Assembly (NCBI RefSeq): GCF_000159695.1
Contig: NZ_CM000955.1
Span: 817,473-881,472 of the forward strand
Direction: 5' to 3'
Length of the DNA stretch: 64,000 nucleotides
From: Finegoldia magna ATCC 53516
Lineage (GTDB): Bacteria > Bacillota > Clostridia > Tissierellales > Peptoniphilaceae
Below are positions 43,588-52,858 of the stretch, piece by piece. Position 1 is the stretch's first letter, and every line of letters begins with the position of its first letter. Below the pieces are notes generated by a model. That model had not been told where the DNA came from. It searched no databases and worked only from the letters and a program-made list of their open reading frames with translations. A program made the translations under genes and the position numbers.

Positions 43588-44499
43588 CTATAAATGATTT
43601 TTTTTATCTTTTATTCCACAGCTTATCGCATAAACAGGACATGCATTCTTACACCTTGCGCACCTAATGCACTCCTTATGATTGCAATTTTTCGTAGGGT
43701 CGATGTTCATCTGACACACTTTCTTGCATCTTCCACAACTAATACATTTGTCCTTATCCAATCTGTATTTAAAAATAGAAATCGGGTTGAAGAATGAATA
43801 AATCGCACCCAAAGGACAAATATATTTACAGAATGGTCTGTAAATAATTATAGAAAGTAAAATCGTCAATATTAAAATCGTGCCTTTCCAGTAATACAAA
43901 AATCCAATCGCCCCTCTCATACTTTTGTTGAGTAGTACAAGCGGAATTCCACCTTCAAGCATTCCTATCGGACAAATCAATTTGCAAAAATACGGAGATC
44001 CTTGCCCCAAAATATCCACCACAAACATCGGCAAAATTATTACAAAAATTAGCAAAATAAAATATTTTAATTTTCTCAAATGTTTATCGTATTTAAAAGT
44101 TTTTATCTTTTTGAAAAAAGGGATTTTGTATAACAAATCTTGAATCAATCCAAACGGGCACAACCATCCACACACAAATCTTCCCATCAAAGCTCCAATG
44201 AAAAATAAAAATCCTACTATGTAATAGCTAAACTTAAAATTAGAGTTTCCAATTACAGCTTGTAATGAACCAATCGGGCAAGAGCCTTTGGCTCCGGGGC
44301 AAGAATAACAATTCATCCCCGGAACGCAAATTTTCTTGAGGTTTCCACCGTAAATCTTTCCGGTTTTAAAACCTTCTACATAAGAATTTGTAATCAAAAA
44401 CCACAGCGATTGGAAAGCGTGTCTGAAATTATCCATTATTTTATATCTGTTTTTCTTCGTTCCAAAGCTTAGTAAATCTTTAATCTTATCCAATTCCAA
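43588..44499 (-). CDS. NapH-like membrane ferredoxin
   Basis: 303 residues from a TTG start (GGAGTG upstream), overlapping the small CXXC gene by 14 nt. Four to five membrane segments with loop cysteines (CSCPGAKGSCPIG, CGWLCPFG, CKLICPIG, CKYICPLG), then two [4Fe-4S] motifs, CISCGRCKKVC and CIRCARCKNACP. It resembles NapH/YccM electron-transfer proteins that move electrons across the membrane. With the TlpA-like and rhodanese lipoproteins it could drive an extracytoplasmic thiol-redox chain. Confidence 0.85.
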   Translation of the reverse strand: MELDKIKDLLSFGTKKNRYKIMDNFRHAFQSLWFLITNSYVEGFKTGKIYGGNLKKICVPGMNCYSCPGAKGSCPIGSLQAVIGNSNFKFSYYIVGFLFFIGALMGRFVCGWLCPFGLIQDLLYKIPFFKKIKTFKYDKHLRKLKYFILLIFVIILPMFVVDILGQGSPYFCKLICPIGMLEGGIPLVLLNKSMRGAIGFLYYWKGTILILTILLSIIIYRPFCKYICPLGAIYSFFNPISIFKYRLDKDKCISCGRCKKVCQMNIDPTKNCNHKECIRCARCKNACPVYAISCGIKDKKNHL

Positions 44500-44638
44500 T
44501 ACACTCCATGCAAATTCTTATAGCCTTATCCAACACAACTTTTACTTCGCCGTTGTTGTAACCGTAATAAATCATCCCAACAGACAGAAATAAAATCGTA
44601 ACTGAAAATATACGGCTATGAATAAATTTTTTGTACAT
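44486..44638 (-). CDS. Small CD1871A-type protein with CXXC motif
   Basis: A 50-residue protein, ATG at 44636-44638 with AGGTGATT upstream, stop TAA at 44486-44488. One membrane helix (about 8-24), then GYNNGEVKVVLDKAIRICME and the C-terminal CMECIGIG. This matches the CD1871A family of small CXXC proteins found next to NapH-like ferredoxins in Clostridia. It is short enough to be missed by routine gene calling. It is probably a membrane-bound thiol partner of its neighbours. Confidence 0.75.
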   Translation of the reverse strand: MYKKFIHSRIFSVTILFLSVGMIYYGYNNGEVKVVLDKAIRICMECIGIG

Positions 44639-44653
44639 TTTAATCACCTAATT

Positions 44654-45808
44654 TTATTTGTTTTTCAAATTAGATAATTCTTTTTCTATAACTTGTTTCC
44701 ATTCTTCTTTTGATTTTGCACCAGAATAAGTTTCTCCTACAATATTTCCATTTTTATCGACAAAGAAAGTTTCTGGCATTGCTTGTATTCCGTTTAATCT
44801 GCCGTTGAAGTTTGATTTGTCTGGCATTAAGAATGGATATGAAGCTTTTGTTTTTTCTTGAATTAGTTTTGCCTTTTGCAATGCTTCATTATTAGTACCA
44901 TTATCGTCCACAGTATCTGTGACAACTCCTACAATGTTAACGCCTTTGTTTTTCATTTCTTTTTGAACTTCACTCAAATCAGGAATTTCATTCACACAAG
45001 CACTACACCAAGTGGCAAATACATTTACCATTGTAAGGTCGTATTTTGAAAAATCTTTGCTTGAAAATTCCTTGCCATTGATGTCTTTTGTGGATAAATT
45101 GCCCAAACCCTTAACCGATTTTTTGTCAAATGCTTCTGTGTTTTCCAAATCAGTTTTTTCAGATAATACAAATCCATTTTCAGGACGTGTTTTTTTGTCT
45201 ATAATATCAATTTGAGTTTTAGCAAATTCTTTTGCAAAACCTTCATCCATTTTACCTTTTGAACTTATGTAGTAATTGAACTTACCATCTTTTGATTCGC
45301 CGATTTTTTTGTTATTGTCGCATTTTGTGATTTTGGCGATTTCAGCTTCAGACATATTTTTGTCAAACATTCCAATAGAACCCACTCTTTCAAGTTCTTT
45401 TTCCCATTTTTCGTATCCATCACCCATTTTATCGACTACTGCATTTTTTTGTTCTTCAGTTAATTTGCTGAAAGTAAGCATAGCGTATTTCAATTCCTTG
45501 TCGATAGGACTTTGTTCATCCAACATCGCAATCTTCTTGTCTTTCATATCTTTTTTAACTTGTTCTGAAAGCTTGAACTTCAATCCCAAAAACTCATATA
45601 CAAATTCATCTTTTGGTTGTAATGAATAGTCAGCAGGTTTGAATTTTTCGTTTTCAGAGTTTTTATTATCTTTCATTCCAGCCTCTTTCGGACTAACCAC
45701 CTTTGAATCTTTTTCTTTATTTCCATCAGATTTTTGGCAACCTACCGCTCCAACACTAAAACACAATGCTAGTAGCAAAGTAGTTCCTTTTAATACATTT
45801 TTTCTCAT
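44654..45808 (-). CDS. TlpA-like thiol-disulfide redoxin lipoprotein
   Basis: 384 residues from the ATG at 45808, preferred over an upstream start because GGAGG stands before it and the signal peptide then begins properly (MRKNVLKGTT). The lipobox VGC gives Cys24. The middle section (about 50-240) is Lys/Glu-rich with no family that I recognise. The C-terminal redoxin domain (about 245-384) has WCSAC as active site and a cis-Pro segment AMPETFF. Likely reduces disulfides outside the membrane with electrons from the NapH-like protein. Confidence 0.87.
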   Translation of the reverse strand: MRKNVLKGTTLLLALCFSVGAVGCQKSDGNKEKDSKVVSPKEAGMKDNKNSENEKFKPADYSLQPKDEFVYEFLGLKFKLSEQVKKDMKDKKIAMLDEQSPIDKELKYAMLTFSKLTEEQKNAVVDKMGDGYEKWEKELERVGSIGMFDKNMSEAEIAKITKCDNNKKIGESKDGKFNYYISSKGKMDEGFAKEFAKTQIDIIDKKTRPENGFVLSEKTDLENTEAFDKKSVKGLGNLSTKDINGKEFSSKDFSKYDLTMVNVFATWCSACVNEIPDLSEVQKEMKNKGVNIVGVVTDTVDDNGTNNEALQKAKLIQEKTKASYPFLMPDKSNFNGRLNGIQAMPETFFVDKNGNIVGETYSGAKSKEEWKQVIEKELSNLKNK

Positions 45809-45964
45809 AATTTCCTCCATAAAATATCTAAGTTCATATTTAGATAACACGCATTCGTGTGATCTGATATTATATTACGATAGTTTTATGAAACGTTCGT
45901 GAAATTATTATTTAAAAATAAAGTCGCAATTGATAAAACTATAATTCTCATTTATAGCAATAAA

Positions 45965-45993
45965 AAATCTACTACTTTTTCCGTAGTAGATTT
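45965..45993 (-). terminator. Terminator of the sirtuin operon
   Basis: AAATCTACTAC (45965-45975) pairs with GTAGTAGATTT (45983-45993). On the minus strand a T-run follows. Confidence 0.85.
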
Positions 45994-46028
45994 GTAGCAT
46001 TATTAGCATATTTATTTTTTCAAAATAA

Positions 46029-46430
46029 TTAACTTTTCTTCACAAATTTATGTCCACAATGAGGACAAGTTATTTTGATTTTTCCTTTATTTCTTGGAAT
46101 TTTCATTTCTTTTTTGCAGTTAGGACATTTAATATACTTCTTGTCCTTGGAATTTGCGGCTCTGATTTTGTATTTTTCAAAAAAATCAGTCATAGGTTTT
46201 ACAGCCTTTGAGAATTTTTGATTCTCAATCATTCGTTGATATTTATTAACAGAAAAAACTCTGAAAATTCCGAAATACACAATCAAAATCATCGTAATGA
46301 CTTCTATAACTCTATTTTTAAATTTTAAATTAATCAAAGAAAGTATCAGAGCAACTATTATCATAGTTTTCGATAAAAAATCCACTCCGTACACTTTTTG
46401 TAAATAATTTCTTATTTTATCTTTCATCAA
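46029..46430 (-). CDS. Membrane protein with C-terminal zinc ribbon
   Basis: 133 residues. Two hydrophobic segments (about 20-36 and 42-60), a basic linker, and a zinc ribbon with CPNC and CPHC (about 102-125). Function unknown. It overlaps the sirtuin gene by 14 nt and so is translated with it. Confidence 0.65.
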   Translation of the reverse strand: MMKDKIRNYLQKVYGVDFLSKTMIIVALILSLINLKFKNRVIEVITMILIVYFGIFRVFSVNKYQRMIENQKFSKAVKPMTDFFEKYKIRAANSKDKKYIKCPNCKKEMKIPRNKGKIKITCPHCGHKFVKKS

Positions 46431-47157
46431 TATCCCTCGTCACATATTCTAAAGTTTTTGCAATATCGTCATGAATCACGATATTCGCCATATTATCGTA
46501 GCTTGTACGATCCAAATTAATCAGTATCAAATTATCTCCTCTAAAATAATTAATAAGACCACTCGCAGGGTACACGACAAGTGAACTTCCAGCTACAATC
46601 ATCGTGTCTGCTTTTTCAATCCAATTAATTGCCTTCACAAATTCAGTTTGCGGTGGAACTTCTCCATACAATGTTACATCTGGACGAACTACTCCTCCAC
46701 ATTTTTCGCACTTGCAAGGTCTGTTTTGTTTGTAATAATCAAGTGAGTATTTGGCTCCGCAATCTACACAATAATAATCTCTCAAATTTCCGTGAATTTC
46801 TGCGATATTTTTCGTTCCAGCCATTTTATCTAAGCTGTCGATATTTTGAGTAATAACTCCTAGAAGTTTATTTGCTCTTTCTAATTTTGTAAGTGATAAA
46901 TGTGCTTTGTTCGGTTTAACTCCTTCAATAATTAAATTTTCAAGAACATAGTTTTGAAATAAATCAGGGCGTGTCATGAAAAATTCGTGGCTCAACATAT
47001 ATTCCGGAGAAAAATCGCTGTCGTTTTTCTTGTTATACAACCCTGTCGCAGACCTAAAATCGGGAATTCCCGATGCAGTAGACACTCCAGCTCCACCGAA
47101 AAATACGATTTTATCGCTTTGTTCTACAATTTGTTTTAATTTTTCAACATCATTCAT
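46417..47157 (-). CDS. NAD-dependent protein deacylase (sirtuin)
   Basis: 246 residues of the Sir2 family. NAD site GGAGVSTASGIPDFRS (about 20-35), TQNID (near 102-106), catalytic His in EIHGN, and a zinc module with CVDC and CEKC pairs. Removes acyl groups from lysines using NAD. It lies after the EamA transporter with an 8-nt overlap. Confidence 0.93.
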   Translation of the reverse strand: MNDVEKLKQIVEQSDKIVFFGGAGVSTASGIPDFRSATGLYNKKNDSDFSPEYMLSHEFFMTRPDLFQNYVLENLIIEGVKPNKAHLSLTKLERANKLLGVITQNIDSLDKMAGTKNIAEIHGNLRDYYCVDCGAKYSLDYYKQNRPCKCEKCGGVVRPDVTLYGEVPPQTEFVKAINWIEKADTMIVAGSSLVVYPASGLINYFRGDNLILINLDRTSYDNMANIVIHDDIAKTLEYVTRDIDER

Positions 47158-48058
47158 TATTTACCCTTCCTTTTGCTTTTCTTTCTTGAAATCTCGTTGA
47201 AAGTGCCAGTATCATAACAGACAAAAATATCATAAAACATCCAAGCAATCTTCTTGGATCTGTAGTTTCATTGAATAAAACAATCCCCAATATTACAGAC
47301 GTGATAGGCTCCAATGTAGAAAAAATCGTGTACGTGCTGACACCTGCGTTTACTATTGCCAGCTGAATGAATAATGTACCAAACACCGATACCAAAATTG
47401 AAATCACAAACGCAATTATCCATGCATATTTTGAAAGTGACAAAGTAAAATCGCCAGTAATAAGTCCATATATTAAAAGCATTGTGGAGTTAATCATACA
47501 ATTATAAAATGTAACCTTTACACTATCCATGTATTTTAGTCCCGACACATCCATGTAAATTAAATAAAAAGAATAAGTACAACCAGATGCTACCGCCAAG
47601 AATAATCCTAATGGAAAATTACTACTTCCACCTACATTATTTGCTAGTAAAATCACTCCAATAATCGATGCGATTAGTGAGATGAATTTGTATTTCGTCA
47701 TCTTTTCATTTAGGAACATAACCGAATACACTGTTACAATCGTCGGAAAAATAAAGTGAATGGATGTTGCAAGCCCGACGGAAATGTATTGATAAGATGC
47801 ATAAAGCATTGTCATCGTAATGCAACCGCCAATACTACACATGAGTAAGAGTTTTTTCAATTCTTGTTTTGTAACTTTGAGGCTAACATTTCTACTTTTC
47901 AATGAAATAATCAAAAATGGAATTACGAAAAACCCCCTCAAAAAAGAAGTCATTATTACGTTACTTCCATTACTCAACGTTTCTCTGACCATTATTGGCG
48001 TAAATCCGAAAATCAACGCCGAAATAATGGCAAACATCATTCCCTTAGCTTTTCTCAC
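47150..48058 (-). CDS. DMT-superfamily (EamA) transporter
   Basis: 302 residues with ten membrane helices in two EamA repeats; the second ends with LEPITSVILGIVLFNE, a typical motif. A drug or metabolite exporter of the cytoplasmic membrane; substrate unknown. It shares one base with the Nudix gene upstream. Confidence 0.9.
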   Translation of the reverse strand: MRKAKGMMFAIISALIFGFTPIMVRETLSNGSNVIMTSFLRGFFVIPFLIISLKSRNVSLKVTKQELKKLLLMCSIGGCITMTMLYASYQYISVGLATSIHFIFPTIVTVYSVMFLNEKMTKYKFISLIASIIGVILLANNVGGSSNFPLGLFLAVASGCTYSFYLIYMDVSGLKYMDSVKVTFYNCMINSTMLLIYGLITGDFTLSLSKYAWIIAFVISILVSVFGTLFIQLAIVNAGVSTYTIFSTLEPITSVILGIVLFNETTDPRRLLGCFMIFLSVMILALSTRFQERKAKGRVNNE

Positions 48059-48513
48059 TATTTATAACACTCCTTTTTCACGCACTTATTATCCTCATAA
48101 TAAAGCACGATTTCAGAATATTTCCCGTCGTAAATAGCGAAAATTTCACCCATAGAATCGCTATGTCCATCCATGTTTTTTAATTCTTCGTAATCGATAA
48201 ATTCCAATGTTCCTTCGACATTTTCTTTTACCAATTCTCCAGAAAAATCGTCAGTTTCGTACAAAAATCCAATAATTCTGTCGTTGTTGTCAATGTCATA
48301 CCAGCTAATCATTCCAACGTATTTTATGTTTTCAATATCCAGATTAGTTTCTTCCTTCGCTTCTCTGATGACAGATTCAGTAATAGATTCTACCTTTTCG
48401 ACATGACCACCTGGAAAAGTCAACCCTTCCCAGCCGTATTTTTTAACTTTATCTAAAACCAAAACCTCATTTCCGCGATTGATTTTTATCATATTGCACA
48501 AAATATTTTCCAT
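48058..48513 (-). CDS. Nudix hydrolase
   Basis: 151 residues. The Nudix box is present: GGHVEKVES, then REAKEETNLDI (around 36-60). It resembles MutT/8-oxo-dGTP-type enzymes that clean nucleotide pools. The ATG is 9 bp after the MobAB stop. Confidence 0.9.
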   Translation of the reverse strand: MENILCNMIKINRGNEVLVLDKVKKYGWEGLTFPGGHVEKVESITESVIREAKEETNLDIENIKYVGMISWYDIDNNDRIIGFLYETDDFSGELVKENVEGTLEFIDYEELKNMDGHSDSMGEIFAIYDGKYSEIVLYYEDNKCVKKECYK

Positions 48514-48522
48514 AAATACCTT

Positions 48523-49530
48523 CTAAATTTTAAATTTTCGAATAATGTAGTCTGCAAATTTCGGAACATCATTGATATCAAAATTATCGTAACCCGCAAA
48601 AATTCTGTCGCTGATAATTCCGTATTTGTTCACATCGCTACACACCAAATCATCTGTAAGAGTACATTCGTATTTTATGAAATCGGAATCCTTCATCCCT
48701 TCGATAATTATCAAATCGACATCGTCCAATAATTTGATCAAATCATAAATATTTTTACTCCTACCATCTAATTTAAAGTATTTATCGTTAAAAATCAAGG
48801 TCTGACAAGCTCCGTACTGTTTGTAATAAAAAGTGTCCGTATCTTTGAAATCAAGCTCAAAATCGTGACCGTCGTGTTTAATTACAGAACAAGATTTGTT
48901 TCTATTTTTCAATTCTCGAACAAGCTTTTTAATAAAAGTAGTCTTGCCGCTATTTTTCTTTCCGCAGATACAAATCAAAGGCGTCGCATTTTGCTTCAGT
49001 TCTTCGGGATAATTAATATTTACAAATTCACCCTCAAAAATCGTATATTTCAAATTGACGAATTTTGCATCAATTTTCTTAACCAAATTCATCACACGAT
49101 AATCTCCATTTTGTAGCATTTTCTCCAAAACAGGAATAATTTTCTTAGAAAAAATCCCACAAGTAGGATAGCATCTTTCATCTGTTTCAAAAATTACAGC
49201 TTCATCTGAAAAACTTGCGATAGATGCTGCAAAATCCACCAAATCTGGTTTCACATTTATCATATCGCAAGAAGTTACAAATACATATTCATTTGTAGAA
49301 TTTTTTAAAATCTCCAATATTCCACTCAAAGGTCCCGCATCAATATAAGTGTCCTTTACAGTTTTAATTGGAGAATAATCGGCTGTATTAGATGAAACAA
49401 TTACTTCAAAGTCTTTGAATCTGTCAATCAACTCTTCTATAAAAGTGTGACCGTAAAAGTTCAAATCAAATTTGTCTTGACCCATTCTCACACTTTTTCC
49501 GCCAGCCAATATTCCTACAGAAACTCTCAT
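48523..49530 (-). CDS. mobAB: MobA-MobB fusion for molybdenum cofactor guanylation
   Basis: 335 residues. The N-terminal MobA (about 1-185) has LAGGKSVRMGQDK for GTP binding and transfers GMP to molybdopterin. The C-terminal MobB (about 190-335) has the P-loop GKKNSGKTT. Fusion of both is known in bacteria. It is preceded by moeA with a 4-nt overlap, and the FNT channel and FdhD genes are upstream, so the cofactor is meant for formate dehydrogenase. Confidence 0.9.
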   Translation of the reverse strand: MRVSVGILAGGKSVRMGQDKFDLNFYGHTFIEELIDRFKDFEVIVSSNTADYSPIKTVKDTYIDAGPLSGILEILKNSTNEYVFVTSCDMINVKPDLVDFAASIASFSDEAVIFETDERCYPTCGIFSKKIIPVLEKMLQNGDYRVMNLVKKIDAKFVNLKYTIFEGEFVNINYPEELKQNATPLICICGKKNSGKTTFIKKLVRELKNRNKSCSVIKHDGHDFELDFKDTDTFYYKQYGACQTLIFNDKYFKLDGRSKNIYDLIKLLDDVDLIIIEGMKDSDFIKYECTLTDDLVCSDVNKYGIISDRIFAGYDNFDINDVPKFADYIIRKFKI

Positions 49531-50708
49531 ATTTCACCCAAATATATATAATCCACACTTGACCCTACTTCCAAGTTTTCGTTTTGCTTTTGAATTAAAA
49601 GCGCATTGCAATTTGTCAAATCTTGTAACATAGAATTTTTGTGTTTATCAAAGATAGTAATCTCAGAATCTTTAACAAAACATCTTACGTATCGTTGAAG
49701 CTTCGATGGTTTCATGGAACCTTTTACAACTTTTCCTTTTTCAAATTGTTTTACATTTAATCCATAATATTTATTGTACAAATCCCAAAATAAAACTTCA
49801 AAATTACAAAAAGCTGCAAACGGACTTCCTGAACACGACAGAACGATTGTGTCAGCTACTTTTGATGCCATCACTGGAGTTCCAGGCTTCATGGCAATTC
49901 CGTGAAACAAAACTTCTCCGATTTGTTTCATGCAGGTTTCCATTAAATCTTTGTCACCAACACTAACACCGCCAGTTGTTATAACGATATCTGATTTTTG
50001 CGTTAGTTTTTTTATTTCTTTTATAATTGATTTTTCATCATCCATACAGTTTTTTTGTTCGACAACTTCTACGCCTGAATTTTTTAGAATAGATTTCAAT
50101 GTAAAAGTCGTTGAACTGTAGATTTTACCTGGAGTATAATCATCCCCAGGATACAACAATTCAGATCCTGTCGACAATAGCGCTACTTTTAATTTTTTGT
50201 AAACTTTAACTTTTGCATATCCATTTGATGCCAAAATCGACAGATCCACTGAAGAAATTCTAGTGTTTTTAGGAATTAACAAATCACCTTCGTGAACATC
50301 TTCGCCTTCTTTGATGTAATAATCAAATGGTTCGTAGGATTTTTTGATTTCAATATAACCATCTTCTACTTCGCAGTCTTCTTGTTTTACAATCGCATCG
50401 TAGCATTTCGGTACAAATGCTCCGGTCATAATTCTCACGCAAGTATTTTCTTCGTATTCAAAATCGTTGCAATCTCCAGCAAAATTCGTGCCGATAATTT
50501 TCTTTTTTGATAATTTGTCAGAATCTTTGCTGCTTACAGCGTATCCATCCATTGCGCTTTTGGGATAAGGAGGATTGTTAAACTTCGCCAACACATCCTC
50601 CGCCAAAACTCTGTTATAAGCATCATCGATATCAATTTCTTCAATATCGGATGCTTTTTTTATGTTTTCTCTAAGAATTTCCTTAGCTTTTTCTACTTGT
50701 AATAACAT
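49527..50708 (-). CDS. moeA: Molybdopterin molybdenumtransferase MoeA
   Basis: 393 residues. Motifs: PYPKSAMDGYAV (near 49-60), GTNFAGD, IMTGA, and the molybdopterin-binding TTGGVSVGDKDL (near 240-251). Inserts molybdate into adenylated molybdopterin. Full length. It lies between the transporter and mobAB. Confidence 0.95.
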   Translation of the reverse strand: MLLQVEKAKEILRENIKKASDIEEIDIDDAYNRVLAEDVLAKFNNPPYPKSAMDGYAVSSKDSDKLSKKKIIGTNFAGDCNDFEYEENTCVRIMTGAFVPKCYDAIVKQEDCEVEDGYIEIKKSYEPFDYYIKEGEDVHEGDLLIPKNTRISSVDLSILASNGYAKVKVYKKLKVALLSTGSELLYPGDDYTPGKIYSSTTFTLKSILKNSGVEVVEQKNCMDDEKSIIKEIKKLTQKSDIVITTGGVSVGDKDLMETCMKQIGEVLFHGIAMKPGTPVMASKVADTIVLSCSGSPFAAFCNFEVLFWDLYNKYYGLNVKQFEKGKVVKGSMKPSKLQRYVRCFVKDSEITIFDKHKNSMLQDLTNCNALLIQKQNENLEVGSSVDYIYLGEI

Positions 50709-50718
50709 TTATTCAACC

Positions 50719-51354
50719 TTATTCACTTTTTAATTTTGTGTTGATTTTTCTCATTGTCGGAATCAAAATTCCACCCAATACATTACCTAAAGTAATGACG
50801 ATTAGTGCGATAATCGTTTGTGAATTCCACATTCTTGCCATTTGAATGTAAAACATATCTGCAATACAGTGTTCAAATCCGCATAGGATAAATACCATAA
50901 TGCTCATCACAATTCCCAAATATTTTCCAATTTCGTGAGGATTGTTTAAGTATTGATCCACTGCGTGAACGACCATAATGTTACAGAAAATTCCCAAAAC
51001 GAACAAACTAATCAAAGTATCGTCTGCTTTTACTTGAACCAATTTTGTAGATTTTTCGATAATTCCTGGAGCAACTCTTGTAAGACGAACCAATTCCGCT
51101 ACAATAATACTACCAACTAAATTTCCAACCCACACCATTAAGCACCATGGCAAATAAGTTTTGACATCATTGCAGAACAGATACCCAACTTTTCCCGTAA
51201 ATAAATTATACTTTAAAGTACACACAGCAAAAAGTCCCAAACTGAACATAAATGCTCCGACGATTTTATTGTCTAGGCTCAAAAACACAACTCCGCCCAT
51301 CGCAATAAACGCCCCTGCCATAATGGCATACAAAAAATCCGCTAATTTTTTCAT
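50719..51354 (-). CDS. Formate/nitrite transporter family protein (short)
   Basis: 211 residues, six membrane helices. GAFIAMGG near the N-terminus, NLFTGKVGYL, and GFEHCIADMFY with the central His of FNT channels are visible. It is about 50-70 residues shorter than FocA or NirC, mainly at the N-terminus. Next to fdhD and moeA it is likely a formate channel. Confidence 0.82.
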   Translation of the reverse strand: MKKLADFLYAIMAGAFIAMGGVVFLSLDNKIVGAFMFSLGLFAVCTLKYNLFTGKVGYLFCNDVKTYLPWCLMVWVGNLVGSIIVAELVRLTRVAPGIIEKSTKLVQVKADDTLISLFVLGIFCNIMVVHAVDQYLNNPHEIGKYLGIVMSIMVFILCGFEHCIADMFYIQMARMWNSQTIIALIVITLGNVLGGILIPTMRKINTKLKSE

Positions 51355-51356
51355 AA

Positions 51357-52109
51357 CTAATCCTTCTTTCTAAAATCTCTATAAATATTTAAACGACTTT
51401 GTTTGCAAAAGCCGATTACGGACAAATTATATTTGCTTGCCAGTTCCAAAGAAATATCCGTTGGTGCACTTCTTGAAACAATAACAGAAATTCCTGAATT
51501 GATACATTTTTGAACGATTGATGAAGGAATTCTTCCCGAAGTAAACGCAATCAAATCTGATAAATTCTCTCCCTTCAATACTGCTGTTCCCACTGCTTTA
51601 TCAAAAGCGTTGTATCTTCCAATGTCATCGCATTGACAGATTATTTCTCCATCTTTTGCCAAAACAACTGAATGCACATTGCCAGTTTCTTTGAATAATT
51701 GAGATCCCGACAAGTTAAAATTGGAAATCTTCAACAGTGTTTCTTCGTCCCAATCAATCGGTGTGACTTTTTCATCTCTATTTGTAAAATTGTATGGAAC
51801 ATTTTTGTAATCGCCACTTTCCGTTGTCACATGACTTGGAGTAGTATCGATATCTTTCAATTCAACATTACAAACATTTCCATTAATATTTATATCTACG
51901 TTTTGTATATCTTCTGGTCTTACAATATTTTCCGTGATAAGATATCCCGTCACAAGTTCTTGTAAATCCTTTTCAATACATAAAAGTTTAACAATCGGTT
52001 TGGAATTAATATTGATATCCAACAAAAATTCTCTAAGAATAACATCTTCTACTTCTTCTATAACTCCATCGTTATATTTCTTAACCATTACATTTTTTTC
52101 AAAATTCAT
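51357..52109 (-). CDS. fdhD: FdhD-like formate dehydrogenase accessory protein
   Basis: 250 residues of the FdhD family, which hands sulfur to the molybdenum centre of formate dehydrogenase. Conserved VHSVVLA, DDIGRYNAFDKAVG, FTSGRIPSSIVQK and SAPTDISLELA are clear. The segment that normally contains the sulfur-carrying Cys (TTxCG) reads TTESG here, so the persulfide Cys seems to be missing. First gene of fdhD-FNT-moeA-mobAB. No formate dehydrogenase is in the window. Confidence 0.88.
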   Translation of the reverse strand: MNFEKNVMVKKYNDGVIEEVEDVILREFLLDININSKPIVKLLCIEKDLQELVTGYLITENIVRPEDIQNVDININGNVCNVELKDIDTTPSHVTTESGDYKNVPYNFTNRDEKVTPIDWDEETLLKISNFNLSGSQLFKETGNVHSVVLAKDGEIICQCDDIGRYNAFDKAVGTAVLKGENLSDLIAFTSGRIPSSIVQKCINSGISVIVSRSAPTDISLELASKYNLSVIGFCKQSRLNIYRDFRKKD

Positions 52110-52203
52110 AAAATCTCCTTTATTTAATTATATCAAACAACTTTAGCCGATACAAATACTTAACACCATTATCAATTTTATTTTGAAAATTTCTCACAAA
52201 AAA

Positions 52204-52225
52204 AATCGGCGAATAATCACCGATT
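52204..52225 (-). terminator. Terminator of the queH operon
   Basis: AATCGGCGA (52204-52212) pairs with TCACCGATT (52217-52225), one wobble, followed by eight T on the minus strand. Confidence 0.9.
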
Positions 52226-52228
52226 CAA

Positions 52229-52858
52229 TCAATCATTATTATGTCGTTGTTCTGCTTCTTTTTTGCTATAAATGCACCCGCAGTAATCTTGTCTATACAA
52301 ATCAAATTCCTTCGATAATTCGATTGATCTCTTGTAGCCATTTTTCTTTTTGAAATCAGAATGCAAAAATTTCGCTTTGTGAGTTTGTTCTAATTTCTCT
52401 CCAATTTCATTGATCCATTGGCTGTTTTTGTGAGGGCTAACTGACAAAGTTGTCGTTACAAAATCAAAACCCATATCATCTGCAATGTCGAAAGTTCTGT
52501 CGATTCGTAAATCGTAGCACTCATAACAGCGCTGTGATTTCTCTCCCAAATCCTTGTACGGTTTCACTCTTTCGTAAAATTCTTCGGGATCGTATTTGTC
52601 AACAATTATGTCTATCGGATACTTTGCTTTTGTATTTTCGATTACTTTTTTCTGCTCCACAACTCTCTTGTCGAACTCAGATTGCGGAGAAATGTTTGGA
52701 TTGTAAAACAAAATAGTTATCTTAAAATACTGTGACAAATATTCCAAAACATAGCTGGAACAAGGTCCACAACAACTGTGAAGAAGAAGTGTTTCTCCTC
52801 CGTTTAGATTTTCAATTGTTTTATCCAATATTTTTTGGTAATTCTCCATAAAAATCAA
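52229..52858 (-). CDS. queH: Epoxyqueuosine reductase QueH
   Basis: About 206-209 residues; start either TTG 52858 (close to AAGGATAG) or ATG 52849. Reduces epoxyqueuosine to queuosine in tRNA. The family cysteines are present: SCCGPC near the N-terminus, RCYECYDLR in the middle and CGCIYSK near the C-terminus, which hold an Fe-S cluster and metal. It overlaps the HAD gene upstream. Confidence 0.9.
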   Translation of the reverse strand: MIFMENYQKILDKTIENLNGGETLLLHSCCGPCSSYVLEYLSQYFKITILFYNPNISPQSEFDKRVVEQKKVIENTKAKYPIDIIVDKYDPEEFYERVKPYKDLGEKSQRCYECYDLRIDRTFDIADDMGFDFVTTTLSVSPHKNSQWINEIGEKLEQTHKAKFLHSDFKKKNGYKRSIELSKEFDLYRQDYCGCIYSKKEAEQRHNND

